Assembly (NCBI GenBank): GCA_041675905.1
Contig: JBAYSX010000005.1
Span: forward strand, 1 to 64,000
Source of the DNA: Sandaracinobacteroides sp041675905
GTDB lineage: Bacteria > Pseudomonadota > Alphaproteobacteria > Sphingomonadales > Sphingomonadaceae
Direction of reading: 5' to 3'
DNA: 64,000 nucleotides
The notes beneath the pieces are model-generated. The model saw only the letters and a list, made by a program, of their open reading frames with translations, searched no databases and was not told the origin of the DNA. Position 1 is the stretch's first letter, and each line of letters begins with the position of its first letter. The translations under genes and the position numbers were made by a program. Shown here one piece after another: positions 25,685 through 34,414 of this stretch.

Positions 25685-26002
25685 ATGCCTAAACTGACAA
25701 TTATAAGCCGTACCGGAAGCGAAGACGTGGTGGATGTCGATAGCGGACTGTCGGTGATGGAAGCCATCCGCGATAGCGGTCATGAAGAGCTGCTGGCGCT
25801 GTGCGGCGGCTGCTGTTCCTGCGCCACCTGCCATGTTTTTGTCGATCCGGAATGGCTGGCGAAGACGGGCGCCGTCTCCGAAGATGAAAACGACCTGCTG
25901 GATTCCTCCGATCACCGCCGCGAAAATTCGCGTCTTTCCTGCCAGATCCAGATGTCCGATGCGCTGGATGGGCTGAAAGTGGAAATTGCGCCGGAAGATT
26001 GA
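25685..26002 (+). CDS. [2Fe-2S] ferredoxin (adrenodoxin/ISC type)
   Basis: 105 residues from ATG 25685. The cluster motif is CGGCCSCATC (C-x5-C-x2-C, with an additional Cys within it) and the fourth ligand lies in RLSCQIQM. It resembles class VI/adrenodoxin-like ferredoxins that pass electrons to P450s, Rieske oxygenases or Fe-S assembly. No redox partner gene is adjacent, so it is an orphan; it could in principle serve the Rieske oxygenase at 5.7 kb, but this is only a possibility. A perfect hairpin terminator follows. Confidence 0.93.
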   Translation: MPKLTIISRTGSEDVVDVDSGLSVMEAIRDSGHEELLALCGGCCSCATCHVFVDPEWLAKTGAVSEDENDLLDSSDHRRENSRLSCQIQMSDALDGLKVEIAPED

Positions 26003-26011
26003 TTCCTGATT

Positions 26012-26051
26012 GCCACCGGCGTGCAGGGACGATCTCCTGCCCGCCGGTGGC
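26012..26051. terminator. Bidirectional terminator hairpin between the ferredoxin gene and metH
   Basis: GCCACCGGCG (26012-26021) pairs with CGCCGGTGGC (26042-26051), with a further GCAGG/CCTGC stem inside (26023-26027/26036-26040). It lies in the 58-base gap between convergent genes and has no long T tract. Confidence 0.7.
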
Positions 26052-26060
26052 CCACACGCC

Positions 26061-28673
26061 CTAATCCAGATTGGGCCGCAGCCATGCCCGCGCCTGATCG
26101 AGCGACACGCTGCGGCGCGCGGCATAATCGGCCAGTTGATCTTCCCCGATACGGGCGACACCGAAATAATGGCTGGCCGGATGCGCCATATACAGGCCGG
26201 ACACGGCAGCGGTGGGCGTCATCGCAAAATGATCCGTCAGTTCGATGCCGGTGGCGGAAGTCGCGTCCAGCAATTCGAACAGGATCGGCTTCAGGCTGTG
26301 ATCCGGGCAGGCGGGATAGCCGGGGGCGGGGCGGATGCCCTGATACTGTTCGCGAATGAGGCCGGGAAAGTCCGGCTCGGCGAGCGTTTCATAGCCCCAT
26401 AAGTGCGTCCGCACATGGAAATGCAGCGCTTCAGCCAGTGCTTCGGCGAAACGGTCCGCCAGCGCTTTCAGCATAATCGCACTGAAATCATCATGATTGG
26501 CGACGAATTCCGCCAGTTTCGTTTCAATCCCATGGCCCGCCGTCACCGCAAAGCCGCCGAGCCAGTCGGCTTCCGGCGAAATCACATCGGCGAGACAATC
26601 ATTGGCGCGGCCCGCACGCTTGACCATCTGCTGCCGCAGCATCGGGAAATGCGCCATCGGCTGGCCGCGTTCCTCGCCGGCATAGACGAGAATATCATCG
26701 CCTTCCCGCCGCGCCGGCCAGATGGCGGCGACGGCTTTTGCCGTCAACCATTTTTCTGAAACCAGCCGACCGAGCATGGCTTGTGCATCCGCCCACAGAT
26801 TGCGCGCGGCTTCGCCGACCACTGAATCGTCGAGAATGGCCGGATAGGTGCCAGCCAGTTCCCACGAACGGAAAAACGGTGTCCAGTCGATAAAGGGCAC
26901 CAGATCGGCGAGCGGCCAGTCATCCCACACCCAGTGACCGGTTTGCGCCGGCTTCACGGGTGGCTGGGCGTCGAAATCGACTGCAAGGCTGTTGGCGCGC
27001 GCATCTTCCAGCGATGACAGCGGCGACTGCGCGCCGGAGCGTTTCGCGCGAATCTCCTGATATTCTGTGGCGATTTGCGCGACATAATCCTCGGCGAGCG
27101 TATCGGACACAAGGGTGGAGGCAACACCCACCGCCCGGCTGGCGTCGAGCACATGCACCGTCGGCCCGGAATAGGCAGGCGCAATGCGGATGGCCGTATG
27201 CACTTTCGACGTTGTCGCGCCGCCGATCATCAACGGCAGATTGAGACCGGCGCGCTCCATCTCGGTCGCCACCGTCACCATTTCATCGAGCGACGGCGTA
27301 ATCAGGCCGGACAGACCAATGATATCGGCGTCATTCTCGTTGGCTGCCTGCAGGATGACCGGCCACGGCACCATTACGCCAAGATCAATCACCTCATAGC
27401 CGTTGCACTGCAGCACGACGCCGACGATATTCTTGCCGATATCATGCACATCGCCCTTCACCGTCGCCATGACGATCCGGCCCTTGGTGCGTGTACCCTC
27501 TTCCTTCTGCGCCTCGATAAAGGGCAGCAGATGCGCGACCGCCTTTTTCATCACCCGCGCCGATTTCACCACCTGCGGCAGGAACATCTTGCCCGAGCCG
27601 AACAGGTCGCCGACGACATTCATGCCGTCCATCAGCGGCCCTTCAATGACCTCGATGGGGCGGGGAAATTGCAGCCGCGCTTCTTCCGTATCTTCGACCA
27701 CATATGTGTCGATACCCTTGACCAGCGCATGTTCCAGGCGGCGGGCGACGGGCCAGCCGCGCCATTCCTCGGCGGCCTTGTCCGCCGCCGCATCCGTGCC
27801 GCGATAGCTTTCGGCGAGCGTAATCAGCCTCTCGGTCGCATTCTCGTCGCGGTCGAACAGCACAGCCTCGCAGGCATCGCGCAAAACCGGATCGATGGTG
27901 TCATACACATCCAGCTGCCCTGCGTTGACGATGCCCATGTCCAGACCGGCCTGGATGGCGTGATAGAGGAACACCGAGTGCATGGCGCGACGCACCGGCT
28001 CGTTGCCGCGAAAGGAGAAGCTGAGGTTCGATACCCCACCCGATATATGCACATGCGGGCAGCGCGCCTTGATCTCGCGCACCGCCTCGATGAAGTCGAT
28101 GCCATAGCGGCGATGCTCGTCGATGCCGGTGGCGATAGCGAAGATATTGGGATCGAAGATGATATCTTCGGGCGGGAAGCCATCTTCCGTCAGTATCCTG
28201 TAGGCACGTTCGCAAATCTCGACCTTGCGCTCTTTGGTGTCGGCCTGACCGGTTTCATCGAACGCCATCACCACGACCGCCGCGCCATAGGCGCGCACTT
28301 TCCGCGCCTGCTCCAGAAATGGCTCGACGCCTTCCTTCATGCTGATCGAATTGACGACGGGCTTGCCCGAGACGCACTTCAGCCCGGCCTCGATCACGCT
28401 CCACTTCGAGCTGTCAATCATCACCGGCACGCGGGTGATGTCCGGCTCGGCGGCGATCAGCTTCAGGAAAGTTTCCATTGCCTGTTCGGAATCGAGCAGG
28501 CCCTCATCCATATTCACATCGAGGATTTGCGCGCCATTTTCCACCTGCTGGCGGGCGACTTCAACCGCGGCGGTGAAATCGCCCGCCATGATCAGCTTCT
28601 TGAATCTGGCTGACCCGGTGACATTGGTGCGTTCGCCGATATTGACGAAGCTGGCGGTGGATTGCGTGTTCAT
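26061..28673 (-). CDS. metH: Cobalamin-dependent methionine synthase, C-terminal polypeptide (pterin, B12 and activation domains)
   Basis: 870 residues. Pterin-binding domain (VNIGERTNVTGSARFKKLI to about residue 320), B12 cap, B12-binding domain with the cobalt-ligand motif VKGDVHDIGKNIVG (His in DVHDIG, about residue 410) and GLSGLITPSL, then the SAM-dependent activation domain ending YPACPDHSLKPILFELLD. It transfers methyl from methyltetrahydrofolate through cobalamin to homocysteine, but lacks the homocysteine-binding domain, which is encoded by the preceding gene. The start overlaps that gene (ATGA). It is the last gene of the SahR-controlled operon. Confidence 0.96.
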   Translation of the reverse strand: MNTQSTASFVNIGERTNVTGSARFKKLIMAGDFTAAVEVARQQVENGAQILDVNMDEGLLDSEQAMETFLKLIAAEPDITRVPVMIDSSKWSVIEAGLKCVSGKPVVNSISMKEGVEPFLEQARKVRAYGAAVVVMAFDETGQADTKERKVEICERAYRILTEDGFPPEDIIFDPNIFAIATGIDEHRRYGIDFIEAVREIKARCPHVHISGGVSNLSFSFRGNEPVRRAMHSVFLYHAIQAGLDMGIVNAGQLDVYDTIDPVLRDACEAVLFDRDENATERLITLAESYRGTDAAADKAAEEWRGWPVARRLEHALVKGIDTYVVEDTEEARLQFPRPIEVIEGPLMDGMNVVGDLFGSGKMFLPQVVKSARVMKKAVAHLLPFIEAQKEEGTRTKGRIVMATVKGDVHDIGKNIVGVVLQCNGYEVIDLGVMVPWPVILQAANENDADIIGLSGLITPSLDEMVTVATEMERAGLNLPLMIGGATTSKVHTAIRIAPAYSGPTVHVLDASRAVGVASTLVSDTLAEDYVAQIATEYQEIRAKRSGAQSPLSSLEDARANSLAVDFDAQPPVKPAQTGHWVWDDWPLADLVPFIDWTPFFRSWELAGTYPAILDDSVVGEAARNLWADAQAMLGRLVSEKWLTAKAVAAIWPARREGDDILVYAGEERGQPMAHFPMLRQQMVKRAGRANDCLADVISPEADWLGGFAVTAGHGIETKLAEFVANHDDFSAIMLKALADRFAEALAEALHFHVRTHLWGYETLAEPDFPGLIREQYQGIRPAPGYPACPDHSLKPILFELLDATSATGIELTDHFAMTPTAAVSGLYMAHPASHYFGVARIGEDQLADYAARRSVSLDQARAWLRPNLD

Positions 28674-29731
28674 GCGGGAATGACCATCGGTTCGATACCG
28701 GCCAGAAGCGTCCGGACCGGAGGGTGGGGAATGACGCGCGGCGGCTGGCCCTTAACCGTTTCGGCGATGGCGGCGATATGCGCAGGCGTGCTGCCACAGC
28801 ACCCGCCAATGATGTTGATCAGCCCCTCATTCGCCCAGTCAGCGATGAAGCCAGCGGTGGTTTCCGGCGTCTCGTCATAGGCGCCCAGTTCATTGGGCAG
28901 GCCGGCGTTGGGATAGACCATCACCAGCGTATCAGCCTTCGCGGCAATCGTCGCCACATGCGGGCGCAATTGCGCCGCGCCGAAGGAACAGTTCATGCCA
29001 ATGGTCAGCGGATTGGCGTGACGAACGGACGCCCAGAAGCTTTCAATCGTGTGACCCGACAGATTACGCCCGGACATATCGGTGACGGTAAAGCTCAGCA
29101 TCAGCGGCACTTCCGCACCGCGCGCCCCGCCCGCCTCCATCGCCGCCATGATACCCGCCTTGGCGTTCAGCGTATCGAACACCGTTTCGATCAGGATGAA
29201 ATCGACGCCGCCCTCCAGCAGCGCGTCGATCTGCTCGCGATAGACGGATTTCAGTTCATCGAAGGAAATCGCGCGAAAACCCGGATCATTCACATCAGGG
29301 GACAGCGACAGCGTCTTGTTGGTCGGCCCCAGCGCACCGGCGACATAGCGCGGGCGGCCATCTCTGGCGGCATATTCGTCAGCGGCCTTGCGGGCGATGC
29401 TGGCGGCGGCGACGTTGATGTCGCGCACCATATTTTCCGCGCCATAATCCGCCTGGCTGATGCGGTTGGCGTTGAAGGTGTTGGTGGACACAATGTCGGA
29501 GCCGGCATCAAGATAGGCGCGGGTGATCGCATCCGGCACATCGGGCCGGGTCAGCACCAGGATGTCGTTATTGCCCTTCTGGTCGTGGGACAGCTCAAGC
29601 TCACCACGGAAGTCGGCTTCCTGCAGACCATATCCTTGAATCATCGTGCCGAACGCGCCGTCGGTCAGCAGGATGCGGTTTTTGGCGTCGTCGCGCAGGC
29701 GGCGCGCGGCGGCGGATGGCGTGATGGTCAT
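28670..29731 (-). CDS. metH: Methionine synthase, homocysteine-binding N-terminal polypeptide
   Basis: 353 residues corresponding to the MetH N-terminal TIM barrel. It starts with the substrate-site segment ILLTDGAFGTMIQGYGL and carries the zinc ligands in IGMNCSFGA and NIIGGCCGSTPAHI. It activates homocysteine thiolate for methyl transfer from the cobalamin subunit made by the next gene. The split of MetH into two overlapping genes (ATGA overlaps on both sides) is a feature of sphingomonads and some other alphaproteobacteria rather than a recent frameshift: both parts have their own starts and intact ends. Confidence 0.94.
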   Translation of the reverse strand: MTITPSAAARRLRDDAKNRILLTDGAFGTMIQGYGLQEADFRGELELSHDQKGNNDILVLTRPDVPDAITRAYLDAGSDIVSTNTFNANRISQADYGAENMVRDINVAAASIARKAADEYAARDGRPRYVAGALGPTNKTLSLSPDVNDPGFRAISFDELKSVYREQIDALLEGGVDFILIETVFDTLNAKAGIMAAMEAGGARGAEVPLMLSFTVTDMSGRNLSGHTIESFWASVRHANPLTIGMNCSFGAAQLRPHVATIAAKADTLVMVYPNAGLPNELGAYDETPETTAGFIADWANEGLINIIGGCCGSTPAHIAAIAETVKGQPPRVIPHPPVRTLLAGIEPMVIPA

Positions 29732-30600
29732 GCTTGCACTCCCTTGCCGAGCAACTGGCAGATGGCGAAGCTCAATTCTGCCTGGTTCAGCGTGTAGATA
29801 TGATATTCCCGCACGCCTTCAGCGTGAAGCGCGCGCACAAGATCGGCGGCAACCGTGGCTGCGATCAACTGCCGGGTTTCCGGGCGATCTTCCAGGCCAG
29901 CATAGAGCCGGCCCATCCAGTCGGGTATGGGCGTTCCGCACATTTTCGCCATGCGGCTCGCCTGCACGAAATTGGTGACGGGCAGGATGCCGGGCACGAT
30001 TTCCGCCTTGATTCCCGCAGCGGCGGCGCGGTCGCGGAAACGCAGGTATGTTTCGGCTTCAAAGAAAAACTGCGTCAGCGCCCGGCTGCCGCCGGCATCC
30101 AGCTTGCGCTTCAGATTATCCAGATCGGCCCCGGCGCTGGATGCTTCCGGGTGAACATCGGGATAGGCGGCGACCGAAATTTCAAACGGATGCCGTTTCA
30201 CCAGCCCTTCCACCAGTTCGGCGGCATTGGCATAGCCTTCCGGGTGGGCCGAAAATGGTTGCATCACGCCATCCACCTGCGGCGGATCCCCGCGCAGCGC
30301 CACCAGATGCCGGATTCCGGCGTCCCAGTAGGAATCGGCAATTTCGGCAATTTCGGCCCGGCTCGCACCGACGCAGGTGAGGTGGGCGGCAGACTGGATG
30401 CCGGTACGGCTGGCGATATCCTTCACCATTTCGCGCGTCAGTTCGCGCGTCGTGCCGCCGGCGCCATAGGTGACGGAAACGAAACGGGGTTTCAGCGGCG
30501 CGAGCGTTTCGATGGCGCCCCACAGCTTTTCCACCATTTTCGGCGTGCGCGGCGGGAAAAATTCGAAGCTGACGGCGATATCGCCGGATTGGGCGTTCAT
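29728..30600 (-). CDS. metF: 5,10-methylenetetrahydrofolate reductase
   Basis: 290 residues, complete. VSFEFFPPRTPKMVEKL (catalytic Glu in FEFFPP), FVSVTYGAGGTTRELT, HLTCVGASRAEI, LVALRGDPPQ, and FFEAETYLRFRDR followed by VPGILPVTNF. It uses FAD and NADH to reduce methylene-THF to methyl-THF, the methyl donor for the MetH pair encoded downstream. The start overlaps the stop of sahR and its stop overlaps the next gene. Confidence 0.96.
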   Translation of the reverse strand: MNAQSGDIAVSFEFFPPRTPKMVEKLWGAIETLAPLKPRFVSVTYGAGGTTRELTREMVKDIASRTGIQSAAHLTCVGASRAEIAEIADSYWDAGIRHLVALRGDPPQVDGVMQPFSAHPEGYANAAELVEGLVKRHPFEISVAAYPDVHPEASSAGADLDNLKRKLDAGGSRALTQFFFEAETYLRFRDRAAAAGIKAEIVPGILPVTNFVQASRMAKMCGTPIPDWMGRLYAGLEDRPETRQLIAATVAADLVRALHAEGVREYHIYTLNQAELSFAICQLLGKGVQA

Positions 30601-31514
30601 GGCCGCTGTCCTTCCCAGAGGATGGAGGTGATTTCCGGCCCGACGGCGCGGGCGGCAACAGATGAAGACAGACCGGCAGCGGCCATCCAGCCGCTGACCG
30701 CGGGTTCATCGAAACCAAGGCGCAAATGCTGAAAGCGGCTGCGCAATTCCTCGTGCGTATGCGCCGCATGGTCGACGATCAGCAACCGGCCCTTCGGTCC
30801 AAGCACCCGCGCCGCTTCCGCGACGACGCCTGCCGGATCGTCGGCAAAATGCAAAACCTGGTGCATCACCACCGTATCGAAGGTGCAGGCATCGAATGGC
30901 AGCACCCGCATGTCAGCCTGACGGACCTCGACATTGCCGGCGTCCAGCTTGGCCCGCGCCAGCCGCAGCATTTCCGGTGAACGGTCAATACCGATGGCGT
31001 GACTGGCATGCGGCAACAGCAGTTCCAGGATGCGCCCGGTGCCTGTGCCAATATCGAGCAAGCGGCCCACGTCGCGTTCGCGGGTCGCGCAATCGACCAG
31101 CACCCGATCGACGCCGGCGTCCGCCCCTTCCAGCCGTCGCATCAGATCCCATTCGGCAGCGTTGGCCTGAAACCAGTCGTCCACCGCCTTTTGCCGGTCG
31201 GTGCGCACCTGTTGCAGCCGCGTACGTTCCGTCGCGCACAGATCCTGGCCCGCAAGCAACCGGTCGAGCAGCGCATAAAGTTCTTCGTGCGGTACGGTGC
31301 TGCCTGGCCCGACAAAAACCCACGCGCCTTCCTTGTGGCGGTTGACTAGGCCCGCTTCCGCGAGGATACGCACATGACGCGACACGCGCGGCTGGCTCTG
31401 GCCGAGCACATCCGCAAGCTCACCCATCGCCAGTTCGAGATCGCGCACCAGCAACAGGATACGCAACCGCGTCGGATCGGCGAGTGCGGCGAATATGTCA
31501 TGAGTCTCCGGCAT
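30597..31514 (-). CDS. sahR: ArsR-family regulator with C-terminal SAM-dependent methyltransferase domain, SahR
   Basis: 305 residues. An N-terminal winged helix (LADPTRLRILLLVRDLELAMGEL, then LGQSQPRVSRHVRILAEAGLV) is joined to a class I methyltransferase fold (LLDIGTGTGRILELLL, IGIDRSPEMLRLARAKL, MHQVLHFADDPAGVVAEAARVL). This fusion is the SahR family, proteobacterial repressors of methionine-cycle genes that respond to S-adenosylhomocysteine. Here it heads the metF-metH operon, and an operator palindrome overlaps its own promoter at 31532, so autoregulation is expected. The gene name rests on domain architecture plus context. Confidence 0.88.
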   Translation of the reverse strand: MPETHDIFAALADPTRLRILLLVRDLELAMGELADVLGQSQPRVSRHVRILAEAGLVNRHKEGAWVFVGPGSTVPHEELYALLDRLLAGQDLCATERTRLQQVRTDRQKAVDDWFQANAAEWDLMRRLEGADAGVDRVLVDCATRERDVGRLLDIGTGTGRILELLLPHASHAIGIDRSPEMLRLARAKLDAGNVEVRQADMRVLPFDACTFDTVVMHQVLHFADDPAGVVAEAARVLGPKGRLLIVDHAAHTHEELRSRFQHLRLGFDEPAVSGWMAAAGLSSSVAARAVGPEITSILWEGQRP

Positions 31515-31523
31515 TGCCTGAAA

Positions 31524-31552
31524 GACTTAAACATATCTTTATATGAGGTCAA
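31524..31552 (-). promoter_or_regulatory. sahR-metF-metH promoter with SahR operator palindrome
   Basis: On the minus strand TTGACC (31552-31547) is a good -35 element. The perfect inverted repeat CATAT-N4-ATATG occupies 31532-31545, directly after it in the spacer, and a weak -10 (TTAAGT/TAAGTC) lies at about 31524-31530. The palindrome has the form reported for SahR sites. Binding there would block RNA polymerase. No SAM or SAH riboswitch motif was seen in this leader. Confidence 0.7.
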
Positions 31553-31636
31553 TGGCTGCGGAGGCGCGGGGGGGATGATTTTGAGCATGCCCCGTCGCGC
31601 CTTGTGCATCGGAAGCGGTGGTTCTAGGGTTTCCGG

Positions 31637-32413
31637 ATGCGACTTTTTCTCATCCTGTCCTGCCTGCTGATCGTTGGCTGTGCCCATAGCGGCCCACGAT
31701 TCGACCGTGCCGCCAGCCTGGAACGCGCGGCGGAGGACCGATATGAATATGACAACCGCCAGATGTATGATCTCAATCGAAAGATCGACAAATATTCGCT
31801 GAAACCGGCAACTGACGTTTATCGCGCCGTGCTGCCGCCGCCGGTGCGCTATGGCCTCAATAATTTATATTCCACCATGGGTGAGCCTTCCAACGCCTTG
31901 AATGCGGCGATGCAGGGGAAGCCCAAGCGCTTTTTTCGCGCCATCGACCGGTTGCTGATCAACAGCATCCTCGGATTTGGCGTGATCGATCGCGCGACGC
32001 AATTGAACCTGCCCCGGCAGCCGAACGACTTCGGCCAGACGCTGGCCGTATGGGGGGTACATTCCGGGCCTTTCATCATGGCCCCGGTGATCGGGCCGCA
32101 AACCGCCCGCGACGGCGTCGGGTTTCTGGTCGATTTTTTCCTCGATCCGCTGGATCTCCTGCAGAATAAATATCTGTCGCAAACGGAACGCAGCGCCAAA
32201 CTGGCCGGGCGTATCATCGTCACCCGCGCCCGTGTGGGGGATCAGGCAGAACAATTTCTGGCTGGCTCCGCCGATGAATATGCCACGGTGCGCTCCGCCT
32301 GGCTGCAGATGCGCCGCGCCGAACTTTACGATGGCAACCCGCCGCTGATCGAGGATGATGAATATATCGAACCCTATCCCGACGATCTGCCACCGCCAGA
32401 GGCAGCGAAATGA
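31637..32413 (+). CDS. mlaA: MlaA (VacJ) family outer-membrane lipoprotein
   Basis: 258 residues. Lipoprotein signal LFLILSCLLIVGC with lipobox Cys at about residue 15. MlaA core: YDLNRKIDKYSLKPATDVYRAVLPPPVR, NLYSTMGEPSNALNAAMQGK, RFFRAIDRLLINSILGFGVID, FGQTLAVWGVHSGPFIMAPVIG. It sits in the outer membrane and removes mislocalised phospholipids from the outer leaflet, handing them to periplasmic MlaC. No other mla gene is in the window. The stop overlaps the next small lipoprotein gene (ATGA). Divergent from sahR. Confidence 0.93.
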   Translation: MRLFLILSCLLIVGCAHSGPRFDRAASLERAAEDRYEYDNRQMYDLNRKIDKYSLKPATDVYRAVLPPPVRYGLNNLYSTMGEPSNALNAAMQGKPKRFFRAIDRLLINSILGFGVIDRATQLNLPRQPNDFGQTLAVWGVHSGPFIMAPVIGPQTARDGVGFLVDFFLDPLDLLQNKYLSQTERSAKLAGRIIVTRARVGDQAEQFLAGSADEYATVRSAWLQMRRAELYDGNPPLIEDDEYIEPYPDDLPPPEAAK

Positions 32414-32610
32414 GGCATCTGGCGATCCTGTTGCTGGCCGGCGCACTGGTTGGCGGTTGCGGAGACCGCGCGGGCGACAATGATCCCCGCGACGGCGCGC
32501 GCATATCCGCCGGCACGGATGTTGCGGCGGGTGTCGCGCGTTCGGTATCCGACGTCGATGCGGCCAACGCCGCCGCCGCCGCGCCCCTGCCTCCACCCGC
32601 CGGAGGCTGA
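32410..32610 (+). CDS. Small putative lipoprotein
   Basis: 66 residues. MRHLAILLLAGALVGGC is a lipoprotein signal with lipobox VGGC (Cys17), leaving a mature tail of about 50 residues rich in Ala, Asp and Pro (ending PLPPPAGG) with no recognisable domain. It overlaps mlaA by four bases and its final base overlaps an alternative ATG of the next gene, so it is probably expressed from the mlaA operon. Function unknown. Confidence 0.6.
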   Translation: MRHLAILLLAGALVGGCGDRAGDNDPRDGARISAGTDVAAGVARSVSDVDAANAAAAAPLPPPAGG

Positions 32611-32678
32611 TGCTTGCGCTCCTGACAGGACTGCGCCATGCTTGCATGATCAGGGGTGTTTCGGGGGTGTGGATTGAT

Positions 32679-33167
32679 ATGTCGCGTCTTTTTCAGAATT
32701 TTGCCGTCTCCGCCGTTGCGCTGATGCTGGTCGCGTGCGGATCGGGCAACGATGCCGACAGCAAGACGACGGTGGTGCGCGGACCGGAAGGGGATATCGC
32801 CATCACCACCGCGCGCGAAGGCCGGACGCTGGTGGCCCCGAAAGACATGCCGGCATTTGCCCCGGCCTATCCGGGCGCGGATATTCTTTCCAGCACGACG
32901 ATGCAGGCGGAAACCGGCATGGAGGGAAGCGTCGTCACGATGAAAACCGGCGATTCGCTCGACAAGGTCCGCGCCTTTTACGATGAGCGCGCCCGATCGG
33001 CGGATGTGGCGGCCGCGTCGGTCAGCGATACGCCGCAGGGCAGCATCCGTATCTTCCAGAGCCGGGACAACGCCGGCACCGAAAAAACCACCATCATTTC
33101 CATCAATGAGGCCAGCGACGGGGATGGCAGCGAAATCGCCATCACCTCCGGCCACCAGCAGGGATAA
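32679..33167 (+). CDS. Hypothetical lipoprotein
   Basis: 162 residues from ATG 32679; upstream ATG 32610 is also in frame but would place 23 extra residues before the signal. MSRLFQNFAVSAVALMLVAC is a lipoprotein signal with Cys20. The mature part (PAYPGADILSSTTMQ, GSVVTMKTGDSLDKVRAFYDERARSAD, TTIISINEA) resembles the class of small periplasmic proteins in which a beta sandwich is preceded by a FYDER helix, but no named family can be given. Third consecutive lipoprotein gene after mlaA. Confidence 0.72.
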   Translation: MSRLFQNFAVSAVALMLVACGSGNDADSKTTVVRGPEGDIAITTAREGRTLVAPKDMPAFAPAYPGADILSSTTMQAETGMEGSVVTMKTGDSLDKVRAFYDERARSADVAAASVSDTPQGSIRIFQSRDNAGTEKTTIISINEASDGDGSEIAITSGHQQG

Positions 33168-33179
33168 ACCGGCGGCGCG

Positions 33180-34361
33180 ATGTTTCTGGACTTTCTCGAT
33201 GCCCTGCGGGCGGCCCGCATCCCGGCCTCGCTGAAAGAGCATCTGATGCTGCTGGAAGCGCTCAACGCCCGCATTATCGACCGCGATGTCGAGCAATTTT
33301 ATTATCTGGCGCGCGCCGTTTATGTGAAAGACGAAACCCTCCTTGACCGCTTCGATCAGGTTTTCGGCCAGGTGTTCAGGGGACTGGAATCCACGCTGGA
33401 AACCGGCGCGCGGGAATTGCCGGAAGAATGGCTGCGCAAACTGGCCGAACTGCACCTGACTCCCGAAGAAATGGAGAAGGTGCAGGGGCTGGGCTCGTGG
33501 GAAGAGATTATGGAGACGCTGAAAAAGCGTCTGGAGGAGCAACAGGGACGCCATCAGGGCGGCAACAAATGGATTGGCACCGGCGGCACCAGCCCGTTCG
33601 GCGCCTATGGCTATAATCCTGAAGGGGTCCGCATCGGTCAGGACGGAAACCGCCACAACCGCGCGATCAAGGTGTGGGACAAAAGGGAGTTCCGCAATCT
33701 CGATTCCAGCCTCGAACTGGGCACACGCAACATCAAGGTAGCCCTGCGCCGGTTACGCCGTTTCGCCCGCGAAGGCGCACGCACCGAACTCGATCTCGAC
33801 GCCACCATCGACACAACGGCACGGCAAGGCTGGCTCGATATCGTCATGCGCGCGGAACGGCACAATGCCGTGAAACTGCTGCTGTTTCTCGATGTCGGCG
33901 GCTCCATGGACCCGCATATCAAATTATGCGAGGAACTGTTTTCCGCCGCACGCTCGGAATTCAAGAATCTCGAATATTATTATTTCCACAACTGCCCGTA
34001 CGAGGCCGTATGGAAAGACAATCGCCGCCGCTGGGGCGAGCGAACGCCAACCATGGAATTGCTGCACCGCTACCCGCATGATTACAAACTGGTGTTCGTC
34101 GGCGATGCCTCGATGAGCCCCTATGAAATCGCGCGCCCGGGCGGCTCGGTCGAACATTATAACGAGGAAGCCGGCGAGGTCTGGCTGCAACGGATGACCG
34201 ACGTCTGGCGTTCGTCTGTATGGCTCAATCCGGTGCCTGAACAGCACTGGCACTATACGCCATCGATCGGCATGATCCGCGATAAAATGGAAGGGCGCAT
34301 GTATCCGCTGACGCTGGACGGGCTGGATGAAGCCATGCGATCGCTGACGCGTATCCAGTAA
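33180..34361 (+). CDS. VWA domain-containing protein, CoxE-like
   Basis: 393 residues. The N-terminal helical part (LRAARIPASLKEHLMLLEAL) is typical of CoxE-like proteins, followed by a linker rich in Gly/Asn (GGNKWIGTGGTSPFG) and a von Willebrand A domain starting LLFLDVGGSMDPHI. The MIDAS motif is D-x-G-x-S rather than the classical D-x-S-x-S. CoxE-like proteins usually work with a MoxR AAA ATPase as metal-insertion chaperones; no moxR gene lies beside it here. It follows the lipoprotein gene by 12 bases. Cytoplasmic. Confidence 0.85.
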   Translation: MFLDFLDALRAARIPASLKEHLMLLEALNARIIDRDVEQFYYLARAVYVKDETLLDRFDQVFGQVFRGLESTLETGARELPEEWLRKLAELHLTPEEMEKVQGLGSWEEIMETLKKRLEEQQGRHQGGNKWIGTGGTSPFGAYGYNPEGVRIGQDGNRHNRAIKVWDKREFRNLDSSLELGTRNIKVALRRLRRFAREGARTELDLDATIDTTARQGWLDIVMRAERHNAVKLLLFLDVGGSMDPHIKLCEELFSAARSEFKNLEYYYFHNCPYEAVWKDNRRRWGERTPTMELLHRYPHDYKLVFVGDASMSPYEIARPGGSVEHYNEEAGEVWLQRMTDVWRSSVWLNPVPEQHWHYTPSIGMIRDKMEGRMYPLTLDGLDEAMRSLTRIQ

Positions 34362-34379
34362 AGTTTGTCATCAACACCT

Positions 34380-34398
34380 GCTATGGATGGACCATAGC
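34380..34398 (+). promoter_or_regulatory. Hairpin just upstream of the DUF3597 gene
   Basis: GCTATGG (34380-34386) pairs perfectly with CCATAGC (34392-34398) around ATGGA, ending five bases before the AGGAG ribosome site. It may be a 5' UTR stem-loop or an operator. Confidence 0.4.
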
Positions 34399-34414
34399 CA
34401 ACAGGAGAATGACG

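Noticed and set aside
31515..31636. SAM or SAH riboswitch in the met operon leader
   Set aside because: The leader is short and shows only the promoter and the SahR palindrome; no riboswitch core was found.
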